Positions 17,759-27,189 of a stretch of DNA of 64,000 nt are shown here, piece by piece. Each line of letters starts with the position of its first letter. Position 1 is the stretch's first letter. A model generated the notes under the pieces. The model saw nothing but the letters and a program-made list of their open reading frames with translations. It had not been told where the DNA came from and ran no database searches. The translations under genes were made by a program, and so were the position numbers. The DNA is from JAIOSF01 sp047159865 (GTDB lineage: Bacteria; Campylobacterota; Campylobacteria; Campylobacterales; Arcobacteraceae), in assembly GCF_047159865.1 (NCBI RefSeq), contig NZ_AP038804.1, forward strand, positions 1,302,001 to 1,366,000, given 5' to 3'.

Positions 17759-20082
17759 TATCTTAAACCTATTTGTAAATCTTTTTCTAATTTATTGAGA
17801 ACTTTATCCATAATCTCATTTATATCACTTTCTTCAAAAGTTTTAGTTTCTGATTGTAAGATAAATTTTATTGTTAAACTCTCATTTTCACCTAGTTTTT
17901 CGTCATTGTATATATCTACTAAATTAAATTGTTTAATCTCATCAATTTTTAGTGAGTTTATTGCTTTTTTTATTTTTTTGTACTCTAAATCTTTTGGTGC
18001 AATTATACTTAGATCTCTTTTTGATGATTGAAATTTAGAGATATTTGTAGCAATGATAATATCATCATTTAAAAGGTCAATATCAATTTCTGCCATGTAT
18101 GTATCGTTTGAAATATCAAAATCAGAAGCTGTATTTGGATGTATTTTATATATTGTTCCTATCTCTTTTCCATTTTGGATGATTGTAGCACTTTGGTAAG
18201 GGTGAATAAATGTATTTTTCACCTCTTTTATCATTTCAAGTTCAAATTCTCCAATAACGCTTGATATCTTTTGGCAGAATCCAAAAAAATCTATGCTTAT
18301 TGGTTTTGCTTTATTTGCAATTGATTCAGACTCTAATTCTCCACTAAATACAAATCCCAATGTTTTTGTTTCATTTCTATTCTTGTCAAATATAGTTCCA
18401 ATCTCAAATAACCCTATAGATTTATACCCTTGCTTTACATTATGAGAAACTGCATTTGCAAAGTTCAATGCCATCGTTGTTCTAAAAGTATTGAGTTCAT
18501 TTACAATTGGATTGAGAATATCTTTTTTCTTTATAACAGTTGGGAATTTATATTTTGTAAGAAGTTCTTTATTTGTAAATACATAAGTTAATGTTTCAAA
18601 AAATCCATTTGTAATTGCTTTAAATCTTAGATTGTTTTTAAGATTGATTTTTCTAGAAGTTTCATTGTTGTTATTAAACTCTTTTAACTCTAATGGTTTT
18701 GATTTTATTTTATCAATACCAATCATCCGAACAATCTCTTCTGTTACATCTGCAATATTTTTAATATCGTGTCTAAATGTAGGGATAGTAACATTGATTG
18801 TATTTTGACCATCTTGTTTTACAAAAAACCCCAATGATGTAAGTATTTGACTTACTTTACTTGGTGCTATATTTTGACCAATTATTGCATTGAGTTGTTT
18901 GTTATTTATATTGATTGTTTCTGGTGCAATTTCATTAATGAAGTTTTTACTTCCATTGTAAATTGAAGCTCCATTTTGTGAAAGAAGAGTAATTATTGCA
19001 TCTATACCACTTTCTAAGTTAGGTTCACTTCCCCTTGATGCTTTATAGTAAATATCACCTGTTTTTTTCTTTTTGTCAAAGACTCTTTGTGCAAGTTTTT
19101 CTGGATTTGTATAACTAGCTTCTATAATTATTTCATCACAATTATTATTTATATTTCCTGCATCTATACCTACTGTACTGAGTAACATTTTTCCTGATAC
19201 TGTGTCAAAACCATCTTCATCTTTTGCAATACTTAAAGTAAATAAGTTTTCTTTTTGTTCTGTTGCGATTGCTTTTGAATAGACATTTATTAATACCCCT
19301 GAAGAGTGTGTCGCATAAGCCGAAGCTGTTTGAATATCCGTACTTTTCAGTTGTTCAATTGTTGAAGCTCTTAAATTATGCAATAGATCGAGTTTGAAAT
19401 TTTTTATTGAAGCTGCTTTATAAATTAAATTTGATTCACAATTCATTTCATAATTGATTTCAAAAAATTGTCCAATACCTTTATTGTTTGTATTTACTAT
19501 AACTTCAATGTTATTTAATGCGATATTAAAATAAGTACTAAGTTCTCTTGCTACTCCATTGATACTAAGGCAATCACCTCTATTTGCAGTAAGTTCTATC
19601 TCAATGATTTCATCATTTATAAGTGAATATTCATTGAGTTCTTTCCCTATAATTAACTCTCCAATTGAATTATCTAACTCCATGATTCCATCAAATAATT
19701 TAGGTAATCCAATTTCAGTAGAACTACAAATCATACCATTTGATTCCACACCTCTGAGTTTTGCTTTTTTGATTTTAAAATCTTCACCTAAAATTGCACC
19801 CACAGTTGCAACAGCAACATATTGTCCTTTTTGCACATTTTTGGCACCACAAACAATTTGTTCAGTTTTATTTCCTATGTTTACTTGACAAATATTAAGT
19901 TTATCAGCATCAGGATGTTTCTCACAGGCTTCAATATATCCAACTACTACATTATTTGGAATAAGGGTTCTTTGTGTACTATCAACTTCTAGACCAATTG
20001 AATTTAAAGCTTTACACAGTGATTGTGTACTTATTTTTGAAATATCAATATATTCTTGTAACCATTGTCTTGTAACTATCAT
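17758..20082 (-). CDS. pheT: Phenylalanyl-tRNA synthetase beta subunit
   Basis: PheT is the large subunit of the alpha2-beta2 phenylalanyl-tRNA synthetase. The 774-residue protein has an N-terminal tRNA-binding OB domain (about residues 40-150, HPDADKLNICQVNIG), then the B3/B4 editing region, B5 domain, a catalytic-like core and a C-terminal ferredoxin-fold anticodon-binding domain. It overlaps pheS by 4 bases and aroA by 1 base. Confidence 0.97.
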   Translation of the reverse strand: MIVTRQWLQEYIDISKISTQSLCKALNSIGLEVDSTQRTLIPNNVVVGYIEACEKHPDADKLNICQVNIGNKTEQIVCGAKNVQKGQYVAVATVGAILGEDFKIKKAKLRGVESNGMICSSTEIGLPKLFDGIMELDNSIGELIIGKELNEYSLINDEIIEIELTANRGDCLSINGVARELSTYFNIALNNIEVIVNTNNKGIGQFFEINYEMNCESNLIYKAASIKNFKLDLLHNLRASTIEQLKSTDIQTASAYATHSSGVLINVYSKAIATEQKENLFTLSIAKDEDGFDTVSGKMLLSTVGIDAGNINNNCDEIIIEASYTNPEKLAQRVFDKKKKTGDIYYKASRGSEPNLESGIDAIITLLSQNGASIYNGSKNFINEIAPETININNKQLNAIIGQNIAPSKVSQILTSLGFFVKQDGQNTINVTIPTFRHDIKNIADVTEEIVRMIGIDKIKSKPLELKEFNNNNETSRKINLKNNLRFKAITNGFFETLTYVFTNKELLTKYKFPTVIKKKDILNPIVNELNTFRTTMALNFANAVSHNVKQGYKSIGLFEIGTIFDKNRNETKTLGFVFSGELESESIANKAKPISIDFFGFCQKISSVIGEFELEMIKEVKNTFIHPYQSATIIQNGKEIGTIYKIHPNTASDFDISNDTYMAEIDIDLLNDDIIIATNISKFQSSKRDLSIIAPKDLEYKKIKKAINSLKIDEIKQFNLVDIYNDEKLGENESLTIKFILQSETKTFEESDINEIMDKVLNKLEKDLQIGLR

Positions 20083-21089
20083 CTAAATTGTCCTAAAAGT
20101 CTAATATCACTCTCAAAAAGAGATCTCAAATCACCTATTTTATGTATAAGCATAGCAAAACGCTCAATACCTAAACCAAATGCATAACCACTTACTTTTT
20201 CATATCCAACTGCTTTAAATACATTTTCATCTACGATTCCACAACCTAAAACTTCTAGCCATCCTGTGTGAGAACATACTCGACAGCCAGAGCTTTTTCC
20301 TGTAGATTCATCTTTACAGAAGATACATGAGATATCTACTTCAGCAGATGGTTCAGTAAATGGAAAAAATGATGGTCTAAATCTAACTTCAACATCTCCA
20401 AACATATGTGTTAAAAACTCTTCCATTACAAATTTTAAATTTGCAAAAGATACAACACCTTCTTTTTCTATTACAAGTCCTTCTATTTGATGAAACATAG
20501 GAGTATGTGTAATATCAAAATCTTTTCTGAATACTGTACCTGGAGCTATCATTCTAATAGGTGGTTTTTGACTCATCATAGTTCTAATTTGAACCGGGCT
20601 TGTGTGTGTTCTTAAAACTGCACCATCGTTACAGTAAAAAGTATCTTGCATATCTCGTGCAGGGTGATACTTAGGTAAATTTAATGCTTCAAAGTTATGG
20701 AAATCATCTTCAACTAAAGGACCCTCTTCAACGCTAAAATTCAAGTTTTGAAAATAGCTTGTGATTTGTGCCATTGTGTCTGCAACGGGATGTGTTGCTG
20801 CATGATTTAAATTTGGTGTAAATTTTGTTACATCAATTCTCTCCGCTTCCAATTGTAGCTCTAAAGCTTTTGCCATAAGAATAGTTTTTTGTGATTCTAG
20901 TGCTTCGTTTATAGATGCTTTTTGAGTATTCAAGTTTTGTGCAAATGCTTTTTTTTCTTCATTTGGAACTGTTTTCATTTTGGCAAATTCTAGTGTTAAA
21001 ACACCTTTTTTCCCTAAAATGTCAACTCGTAATTGTTCTAATTGTTCTAAAGATTCACTACTGTTTATCTTTTCTATCCAATCTTGCAA
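20079..21089 (-). CDS. pheS: Phenylalanyl-tRNA synthetase alpha subunit
   Basis: The catalytic alpha subunit. Class II synthetase motif 2 is seen in FRKDFDITHTPMFHQIEG and motif 3 in FGLGIERFAML, with the C-terminus DLRSLFESDIRLLGQF. An N-terminal coiled coil binds tRNA. A CxxC...CxxC pair around residues 258-275 (CIFCKDESTGKSSGCRVC) looks like a small zinc site, as in many bacterial PheS. First gene of the pheST-aroA-ispH run; its promoter must lie in the gap before the divergent HIT gene. Confidence 0.97.
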   Translation of the reverse strand: MQDWIEKINSSESLEQLEQLRVDILGKKGVLTLEFAKMKTVPNEEKKAFAQNLNTQKASINEALESQKTILMAKALELQLEAERIDVTKFTPNLNHAATHPVADTMAQITSYFQNLNFSVEEGPLVEDDFHNFEALNLPKYHPARDMQDTFYCNDGAVLRTHTSPVQIRTMMSQKPPIRMIAPGTVFRKDFDITHTPMFHQIEGLVIEKEGVVSFANLKFVMEEFLTHMFGDVEVRFRPSFFPFTEPSAEVDISCIFCKDESTGKSSGCRVCSHTGWLEVLGCGIVDENVFKAVGYEKVSGYAFGLGIERFAMLIHKIGDLRSLFESDIRLLGQFR

Positions 21090-21226
21090 AGGTATCTCCT
21101 ATGATTAATTATGTATCTCATAATTGTTAATAATTGTGCGATTGTACTGAAACTCTCTTTATAGTTTGGTAAGGAGGAAAATACTCTTTAATATTTTTGA
21201 TTACATTTGTCTTAATATTGTTTAGC

Positions 21227-21242
21227 TATACTTATAAGTATA
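21227..21242. repeat. Perfect 16-bp palindrome before the HIT gene
   Basis: TATACTTATAAGTATA is a perfect palindrome 20 bases before the HIT-protein ATG, in the region where the -10 should be. It could be an operator or a coincidental feature of AT-rich promoter DNA. Confidence 0.4.
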
Positions 21243-21261
21243 AAATAGTAAGGAAAAATAT

Positions 21262-21588
21262 ATGTGTATATTTTGTAAAATAATAGATGATGAAATACCA
21301 AGTAAAAAAGTCTTGGAAAATGAAAATTTTTTAGCTTTTGAAGATATCAATCCTCAAGCAAAAATTCATGTGCTTGTAATTCCAAAAGTGCATATTCAGT
21401 CATTTAATGAGATGACACCAAATATAATGGCAGAGATGACATCGTTTATTCAAGAAGTAACAGTGACTTTGGGTGTGAAAAGTGATGGGTATAGACTCAT
21501 TACAAATATTGGTCAACATGGAAATCAAGAAGTAAAACATATCCATTTTCATATTTTAGCGGGTGAGCAGTTAGGAAGATTAGTTTAA
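21262..21588 (+). CDS. HIT-family nucleotide-binding protein
   Basis: A 108-residue histidine triad protein. It has the N-terminal CIFCKIIDDEIPS segment, PKVHIQSF, and the catalytic triad HIHFHIL close to the C-terminus. Family members hydrolyse AMP-linked phosphoramidates and related nucleotides. AGTAAGGAAAAA precedes the ATG. The stop codon overlaps the next ATG by one base, so the two are coupled. It heads a long plus-strand run up to fabG. Confidence 0.93.
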   Translation: MCIFCKIIDDEIPSKKVLENENFLAFEDINPQAKIHVLVIPKVHIQSFNEMTPNIMAEMTSFIQEVTVTLGVKSDGYRLITNIGQHGNQEVKHIHFHILAGEQLGRLV

Positions 21589-22331
21589 TGCAAGTATTTG
21601 GAAAGTTTAAAGAAGTACACGACTTAGAGTATCTTGTAAAAAGTTATCTGTATATTCCATTAAAAGATGAAAATAATGAAGATATTCTTATTGATTCTGA
21701 TATGATTGAAACACTTTTAAAAAAGAAAAATAAAAATGTTGCAGGAACGGTTTTTTTATATAATCCTTGTACTGCACCTATTGATTTAAAAGTAAATGAA
21801 AAGTTAGTGAATCAGGGTTTCCGATTTGATGATAAATTTTATGAAGTGCATATCGAAAATGAAGTTCGAATTTTAGGAAGAAGTCTCAAAAAATATAGAG
21901 GACAACTTATTGAAATTAAGTATTTATTTAATTATAACAAAGAAAATATTGAACCTACCTCTGTACTAGAAGTATTTGATATGGACCTAGGGAAGTTAAA
22001 ATCGAGTCAGCTTACAGTTTTTGCTAAAAATGATAATTTTCATGATGCAAAAAACATTAGTTACAATGGAAAGTTTATCTTTTTTGCTTGGGGACATAAA
22101 TTTGATAGACATCACAATGAGATATCATTATACGCATCAAATATCGCACAATGGGCAGCAAAAACTGGAAAAGAGATAGGTTTTATTTATGATAGAGTAA
22201 AAGATGAAGCAGATAGTTTTGAATATACACGATTTTTCAAACCAGCAAGTTTTGGTAAACTTAAATTAGTAATTCCACCAGCAATTGAAACGGTTTTTTC
22301 AAAAGATAAAATCGAACCGTATAGAATATAA
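21588..22331 (+). CDS. Protein of unknown function, 247 residues
   Basis: I do not recognise this protein securely. It is soluble, without signal peptide or membrane segment. Two short stretches, YNPCTAP near residue 60 and FIFFAWGHKFDRH near residue 165, recall the NPST and AWG patterns of DUF1643 proteins, but the rest does not match anything I know. Its start codon overlaps the HIT gene stop (TAATG), and queD follows after 17 bases, so it probably shares an operon with nucleotide-related genes. A nucleotide-linked role would be a guess. Confidence 0.75.
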   Translation: MQVFGKFKEVHDLEYLVKSYLYIPLKDENNEDILIDSDMIETLLKKKNKNVAGTVFLYNPCTAPIDLKVNEKLVNQGFRFDDKFYEVHIENEVRILGRSLKKYRGQLIEIKYLFNYNKENIEPTSVLEVFDMDLGKLKSSQLTVFAKNDNFHDAKNISYNGKFIFFAWGHKFDRHHNEISLYASNIAQWAAKTGKEIGFIYDRVKDEADSFEYTRFFKPASFGKLKLVIPPAIETVFSKDKIEPYRI

Positions 22332-22348
22332 TTTAGGTTGCAAAAAAT

Positions 22349-22885
22349 ATGAAATGGCAAATATCCAAACAGTTTGACTTTTGTTATGGACACAGAGTTT
22401 GGTCACAAAAATTAAATACAGAGTTTTCGCTTGACAACTGCTTGATGTGTAGACATCTTCATGGTCATCAAGGTAAAGTTCTTGTCCATATGGAAAGTGA
22501 TAAATTAGAAAATGGAATGGTAACTGATTTTAAACATTTAAACTGGTTTAAAAAATTTTTAGATGATACACTTGACCATAAATTTATCATTGATATTAAT
22601 GATCCTTTATTTTCAACACTGTTGCCTCACTATAGTAAAAAAGAAAACTTAATCGATATGCCAGAAAATTATAAAGTACCTGATTTGTCTATGGTCAAAG
22701 ATGATGAAACTCATATCATAGAGATGTATGAGGGTTTTATCATTGTAGATTTTGTACCAACAAGCGAAAATTTATCTGCGTGGTTATTAAAAATTGTTCA
22801 AGATAAAATGGCAAAGTTAGATATAAAAGTTTCTCATTTAGAATATTTTGAAACACCAAAAAGTAGAAGTGTTGTTTACTCATAG
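22349..22885 (+). CDS. queD: 6-carboxytetrahydropterin synthase QueD
   Basis: QueD converts dihydroneopterin triphosphate to 6-carboxytetrahydropterin in the pathway to queuosine. The 178-residue protein has the PTPS zinc ligands His15, His38 and His40 (HLHGH) and the catalytic Cys34 four residues before His38, the usual QueD spacing, plus LDHKFII. It is longer than the 120-residue E. coli protein because of an insertion in the second half (about residues 85-130). queE follows after 15 bases, which supports the assignment over a sepiapterin-pathway homologue. Confidence 0.9.
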   Translation: MKWQISKQFDFCYGHRVWSQKLNTEFSLDNCLMCRHLHGHQGKVLVHMESDKLENGMVTDFKHLNWFKKFLDDTLDHKFIIDINDPLFSTLLPHYSKKENLIDMPENYKVPDLSMVKDDETHIIEMYEGFIIVDFVPTSENLSAWLLKIVQDKMAKLDIKVSHLEYFETPKSRSVVYS

Positions 22886-22900
22886 AAAGATACAAATTAA

Positions 22901-23653
22901 ATGTTAGAGATAAATGAAATTTTTGGACCAACGATTCAAGGTGAAGGAAAATGTACTGGAAACCCTTCTGTATTTGTACGCTTTGGAAAATGCAATATGC
23001 AATGTCCTGGATTTGAAGTGGAATATGAAACACCAAGCGGTATTAAAAAATGCTCTTGTGATAGTTTTTATGCTTCAGATAGTGCTTTTCGTGATGAATG
23101 GAAAAAATATAAAACAAGCCAAGAGTTAATTTTTGAAGTTACAAAAATCTTACCATCTTATAAAGTTGATTTGGTGATAACAGGTGGTGAACCATTACTG
23201 TATTGGAAAGATACTGAGTTTCAAAATTTTTTACAATATTATGTAGAAAATGATTTTTTAGTAACAATTGAAACAAATGCTTCAATAGATATAGAACTAA
23301 ACCAATCTTGGCATCAAAAGTTAATGTTCTCAATGAGTGTAAAATTGAGCAATAGTGGTGAAAAGCTTTCAAAAAGAGTTAATATTCAAACACTACAAAA
23401 TATTTTAAGTACTTCAAAAACAAGTTATTTGAAATTTGTTGTAGATAAAGCATTTATTGAAGACGCAACAGAAGAGATATTTCAAATTACAAAACAAATT
23501 CCCAAATGTGAAGTGTATCTTATGCCTTTAGGTGATACTTCTGAAAGTATTGATAAAAACTCTTTGAGTGTTATTGAACTTGCATTGGAAAAAGGATATA
23601 AGTATTCAGATAGATTACATATAAGAGTTTGGAATAACAAAAGAGGTGTTTAA
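22901..23653 (+). CDS. queE: 7-carboxy-7-deazaguanine synthase QueE (radical SAM)
   Basis: QueE rearranges 6-carboxytetrahydropterin to 7-carboxy-7-deazaguanine using SAM and a 4Fe-4S cluster. The N-terminus IFGPTIQGEGKCTGNPSVFV is characteristic. Cluster candidates are Cys31, Cys35, Cys51 and Cys53; the last pair is spaced CxC before the Asp that follows the final Cys in relatives. A GGEP motif (VITGGEPLL) binds SAM, and the C-terminal RLHIRVWNNKRGV is typical. 250 residues. Directly after queD. Confidence 0.9.
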   Translation: MLEINEIFGPTIQGEGKCTGNPSVFVRFGKCNMQCPGFEVEYETPSGIKKCSCDSFYASDSAFRDEWKKYKTSQELIFEVTKILPSYKVDLVITGGEPLLYWKDTEFQNFLQYYVENDFLVTIETNASIDIELNQSWHQKLMFSMSVKLSNSGEKLSKRVNIQTLQNILSTSKTSYLKFVVDKAFIEDATEEIFQITKQIPKCEVYLMPLGDTSESIDKNSLSVIELALEKGYKYSDRLHIRVWNNKRGV

Positions 23654-23656
23654 AAA

Positions 23657-24220
23657 ATGAGAATTTTATTTATTGTATTTTTACTTTTTACTTTTTCTTT
23701 TTCTAAAGAGTGTTACTTTAACAAAGTGAGAAATGTTTGTTTCTATAAGTATTTTGATAGAGATAGTATATATAAAGTAAAAGCAAACGAAGAATACTAT
23801 GTGAATCAAAAAGGGAGTATTTATACTTTTGATAATATCATAGAAGTTCGTTTTAAAAGTATAGGGGCAATATTTACAATTATCAATGATTTGGAATTAG
23901 AATTTGTAGATAAAAAAAATACTAAATTATATCTTTTTAAAGTTCATGATAGAAGGGACCTTTTCCCTACAATTTCAAAATTAAATAAATTAGATACTAT
24001 TATGATAGCGGAGCCATATAAAAAAAGAAAATTTACTAATACTTATGTTCAAAGAAAAATTGCAGCTAAAAAAGCAAGACTAAATGCAATAATGAAAAAA
24101 ACAGAAAAAAACAAAAAAGTTGAAGGTTCACAAACAACAACGAATAAAAATATTGGTTTTGGCTTAGCAGAAGAAGAGGAACCAAAAGAGAAAAGATCAT
24201 TTTTAAAAGGAAATTTATAA
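23657..24220 (+). CDS. Secreted protein of unknown function
   Basis: No family recognised. The 187-residue protein has a clear signal peptide (MRILFIVFLLFTFSFS, cleavage near KEC) and a mostly beta-like middle part, then a basic coiled C-terminal stretch (about residues 120-160, rich in Lys) and an acidic end (EEEEPKEK). It should be periplasmic. It lies 3 bases after queE and 4 bases before aguA, within the long plus-strand run, but a link to either pathway is not evident. Confidence 0.75.
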   Translation: MRILFIVFLLFTFSFSKECYFNKVRNVCFYKYFDRDSIYKVKANEEYYVNQKGSIYTFDNIIEVRFKSIGAIFTIINDLELEFVDKKNTKLYLFKVHDRRDLFPTISKLNKLDTIMIAEPYKKRKFTNTYVQRKIAAKKARLNAIMKKTEKNKKVEGSQTTTNKNIGFGLAEEEEPKEKRSFLKGNL

Positions 24221-24224
24221 CACT

Positions 24225-25220
24225 ATGTATCTACCAGCAGAGTGGGAAAAACAAGAGTTTGTTCAGCTTGTATTTCCACATGAAAATACAGATTGGATTG
24301 ACTACTTAGATGAAGCACTTAATACTTTTGTAAATATTGCAAAATCAATTGCAAAATATCAGAAATGCTTAATAATTGCTAATAATCTTACATATGTAAA
24401 ATCACTATTCTCAAATAAAAACAATTTAATATTTGTAAAAATCAATAGTGATGACACATGGTCAAGAGATTTAGGTGGTATTACCGTTGATGATAATGGA
24501 AAGAAAGTAATTTTAGATTTTAAATATAATGCTTGGGGAAAAAAGTTTGCTTATAAATTAGACAATCAAATCACTATGCAAATGAAACTAAAAGGATTAC
24601 TGAAAGGATATTATCATAAAAGTATCTCTTTTGTATTAGAAGGTGGTGCTATTGAAAGTAACGGTGATGGTATTATTTTGACAACAAAACAATGTTTAAT
24701 GGAAAAAAATAGAAATCCTACTCTTTCTCAAAATAGTATTGAAAAGCGTTTACTTGAATATTTTGGAGCATCAAAAATATTGTGGCTAAATAGTGGATAT
24801 TTAGAAGGTGATGATACAGATAGTCATATAGATACTTTAGCAAGGTTTGTTGCAAAAGATACAATAGTGTATCAAAGTTGTGATGATATAGAAGATGTAC
24901 ATTATGAAGCATTAAAAGAGATGGAAAATGAACTTTCCTTATTTAAACAACTAGATGGAACAAGCTTTAAGTTAATAGCATTGCCGTGGATAGAAGCAAA
25001 GTATGATTGTGATGAAAGATTACCTGCAACCTATGCAAATTTTTTGATCATAAATGGAGCGGTTTTAGTACCAACTTATGATGATAAAAATGATGAAAAA
25101 GCTTTACAAATATTTAAACAAATTTTTCCAAGTAGAGATGTAGTAGGAGTAGATTGTCAAACATTGATACGACAACATGGAAGTTTACATTGTGTGACAA
25201 TGCAATATCCTAAAATATAA
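24225..25220 (+). CDS. aguA: Agmatine deiminase
   Basis: AguA converts agmatine to N-carbamoylputrescine and ammonia. The 331-residue protein is a PAD_porph/guanidino-group hydrolase: substrate motif SRDLGG, LEGGAIESNGDG, the His/Asp region GDDTDSHIDTLARF, and the nucleophile Cys323 in HGSLHCVTMQ close to the C-terminus. The partner amidase gene follows after 12 bases, which makes the arginine decarboxylase-to-putrescine route the likely context. No speA is in the window. Confidence 0.93.
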   Translation: MYLPAEWEKQEFVQLVFPHENTDWIDYLDEALNTFVNIAKSIAKYQKCLIIANNLTYVKSLFSNKNNLIFVKINSDDTWSRDLGGITVDDNGKKVILDFKYNAWGKKFAYKLDNQITMQMKLKGLLKGYYHKSISFVLEGGAIESNGDGIILTTKQCLMEKNRNPTLSQNSIEKRLLEYFGASKILWLNSGYLEGDDTDSHIDTLARFVAKDTIVYQSCDDIEDVHYEALKEMENELSLFKQLDGTSFKLIALPWIEAKYDCDERLPATYANFLIINGAVLVPTYDDKNDEKALQIFKQIFPSRDVVGVDCQTLIRQHGSLHCVTMQYPKI

Positions 25221-25232
25221 AGAGGTATTATT

Positions 25233-26105
25233 ATGAAAACGGCGCTTATACAACAAAAATATTATGCTTCAAAAAAGGAAACAGTAAATCAAACAGTTTT
25301 AAAAATTGAAGAAGCATCAAAAAATGATGTTGATTTAATAGTCCTTCAAGAACTTCATCAAACATACTATTTTTGTCAAAATGAAAATGTTGATGTTTTT
25401 GATCTAGCAAACTCTTGGGAAGAAGATATTATATTTTGGGCTAATGTTGCAAAAGCAAATAATGTGGTTCTTGTAACTTCACTATTTGAAAAAAGAACAG
25501 TAGGACTTTATCATAATACTTCTGTAGTATTTGAAAAAGATGGCTCAATTGCTGGAAAATATAGAAAAATGCATATACCTGATGACCCAGGATTTTATGA
25601 AAAATTTTATTTTACTCCAGGGGATATGGGTTTTGAACCAATACAGACAAGTGTAGGAAAACTTGGTGTTTTAATTTGTTGGGATCAGTGGTACCCTGAA
25701 GCTGCAAGACTTATGGCACTCAAAGGTGCTGAAATACTTATCTATCCAACAGCAATAGGATGGTTTGAAGATGATAGTGAAGATGAGAAACAAAGACAAC
25801 TTGATGCTTGGATAGCGGTACAAAGAGGACACGCTGTTGCAAATGGTCTTCCCATAATTACTGTAAATAGAGTAGGATTTGAAAGTGATGATTCACAAGT
25901 ACTCAAAGGCACACAATTTTGGGGAAATAGTTTTGTTTTCGGAGCTCAAGGTGAGTATTTAGCATATGCAAACCATCAAAATGAAGAGATATTGTATTCA
26001 GATATAGATTTAAATAGAAGTGAAAATGTAAGAAGATGGTGGCCATTTTTACGAGATAGAAGAATAGAATGTTATAATAACATCACTAAAAGATATATAG
26101 ATTAA
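25233..26105 (+). CDS. aguB: N-carbamoylputrescine amidase
   Basis: AguB is a nitrilase-superfamily enzyme that releases putrescine from N-carbamoylputrescine. The catalytic triad is visible as Glu40 (VLQELHQ), Lys112 (KYRKMHIPDDPG) and Cys149 (GVLICWDQWYPEAAR). 290 residues is the expected length, and the DDPGFYEKFYFTPG segment is typical of AguB. It is directly downstream of aguA. Confidence 0.95.
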   Translation: MKTALIQQKYYASKKETVNQTVLKIEEASKNDVDLIVLQELHQTYYFCQNENVDVFDLANSWEEDIIFWANVAKANNVVLVTSLFEKRTVGLYHNTSVVFEKDGSIAGKYRKMHIPDDPGFYEKFYFTPGDMGFEPIQTSVGKLGVLICWDQWYPEAARLMALKGAEILIYPTAIGWFEDDSEDEKQRQLDAWIAVQRGHAVANGLPIITVNRVGFESDDSQVLKGTQFWGNSFVFGAQGEYLAYANHQNEEILYSDIDLNRSENVRRWWPFLRDRRIECYNNITKRYID

Positions 26106-26124
26106 ATTTAAAAAGGAAAATTAT

Positions 26125-26868
26125 ATGAAATTTACAGGAACAAATGTATTAATAACAGGTGCTAGCAAAGGAATTGGAGCTGAGATTGCAAAAGAGCTAG
26201 CAACTTATGGTTTAAAAGTATGGATTAATTATAGAAGTAAACCCGAAATTGCAGATGCATTAAAAGAGCAGATTGAAACTGCTGGTGGAACTGCTGCAGT
26301 TATTAAAGGTGATGTTTCAGTTGAAGCTGATTGGTCAAATATTATTAAAACTATTGTTGAGGCAGATGGTGCAATTAGTTATTTAGTAAATAATGCAGGT
26401 ATTACTAAAGATAAACTAGCATTAAGAATGAGTATAGATGACTTTGATGATGTAATAAATGCAAATTTAAAATCTACATTTATTGGTTGTCGAGATGCAC
26501 TAAAAGCGATGAGTAAAAAAAGATTTGGTTCAGTTGTGAATATCTCTTCTATTGTTGGTGAGATGGGAAATGCTGGACAAACAAACTATTCAGCATCAAA
26601 AGGTGGAGTAAATAGTATGACTAAATCTTTTGCAAAAGAGGGTGCTGCTAGAGGTATTCGATTTAATAGTGTGACTCCTGGATTTATTAGAACTGATATG
26701 ACTGATGAATTAAAAGATGAAGTAAAAGAAGAATATACAAGAAATATTCCACTTAAAAGATTTGGTGAAGCTAAAGATGTAGCTGATGCTGTTGCCTTTT
26801 TATTAAGTGATCATTCTGCTTATATTACAGGTGAAATATTAAAAGTAAATGGTGGATTATATGTATAA
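26125..26868 (+). CDS. fabG: 3-oxoacyl-[acyl-carrier-protein] reductase
   Basis: FabG reduces the 3-keto group in fatty acid elongation. The 247-residue short-chain dehydrogenase has the NADP motif TGASKGIG, NNAG, Ser in NISSIVG and the YSASKGG catalytic motif, ending in GEILKVNGGLYV. It ends the run starting at the HIT gene (19 bases after aguB) and is followed by acpP with its own promoter; fabF and accA follow, completing a fatty acid cluster. Confidence 0.95.
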   Translation: MKFTGTNVLITGASKGIGAEIAKELATYGLKVWINYRSKPEIADALKEQIETAGGTAAVIKGDVSVEADWSNIIKTIVEADGAISYLVNNAGITKDKLALRMSIDDFDDVINANLKSTFIGCRDALKAMSKKRFGSVVNISSIVGEMGNAGQTNYSASKGGVNSMTKSFAKEGAARGIRFNSVTPGFIRTDMTDELKDEVKEEYTRNIPLKRFGEAKDVADAVAFLLSDHSAYITGEILKVNGGLYV

Positions 26869-26912
26869 ACATTCTTGAATAAGAAATAAAAAGAATGGTT
26901 TCAAAGAAAATA

Positions 26913-26921
26913 TGCTATAAT
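26913..26921 (+). promoter_or_regulatory. Extended -10 promoter for acpP
   Basis: TGCTATAAT is a perfect TGnTATAAT element ending 31 bases before the acpP ATG. A strong own promoter fits the high demand for acyl carrier protein. Confidence 0.65.
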
Positions 26922-26952
26922 TACAAGAATTTTAATTAAAAAAGGAAGAATT

Positions 26953-27177
26953 ATGTTAGAAAAAGTAAAAGCAGTTGTAGTTGAACAACTAGATTGTAAT
27001 CCAGATGAAGTAAAAGAAGACTCAAAGTTTATTGAGGATTTAGGAGCAGATTCACTAGATGTTGTTGAACTAGTAATGGCTTTAGAAGAAGAATTTGATA
27101 TCGAAATCCCTGATGAAGATGCAGAAGGTATTCTTACTGTTGCAGATGCATTAAAATACATCGAAGACAATAAATAA
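26953..27177 (+). CDS. acpP: Acyl carrier protein
   Basis: ACP carries growing acyl chains on a phosphopantetheine arm. The 74-residue acidic protein has the attachment Ser34 in the DSLDVVELVMALEEEF motif. It has an AAAAAAGGAAG ribosome site and an extended -10 upstream. A stem-loop follows before fabF. One unusual residue is Cys15 in the first helix loop. Confidence 0.98.
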   Translation: MLEKVKAVVVEQLDCNPDEVKEDSKFIEDLGADSLDVVELVMALEEEFDIEIPDEDAEGILTVADALKYIEDNK

Positions 27178-27189
27178 TCTTTTTTTACG

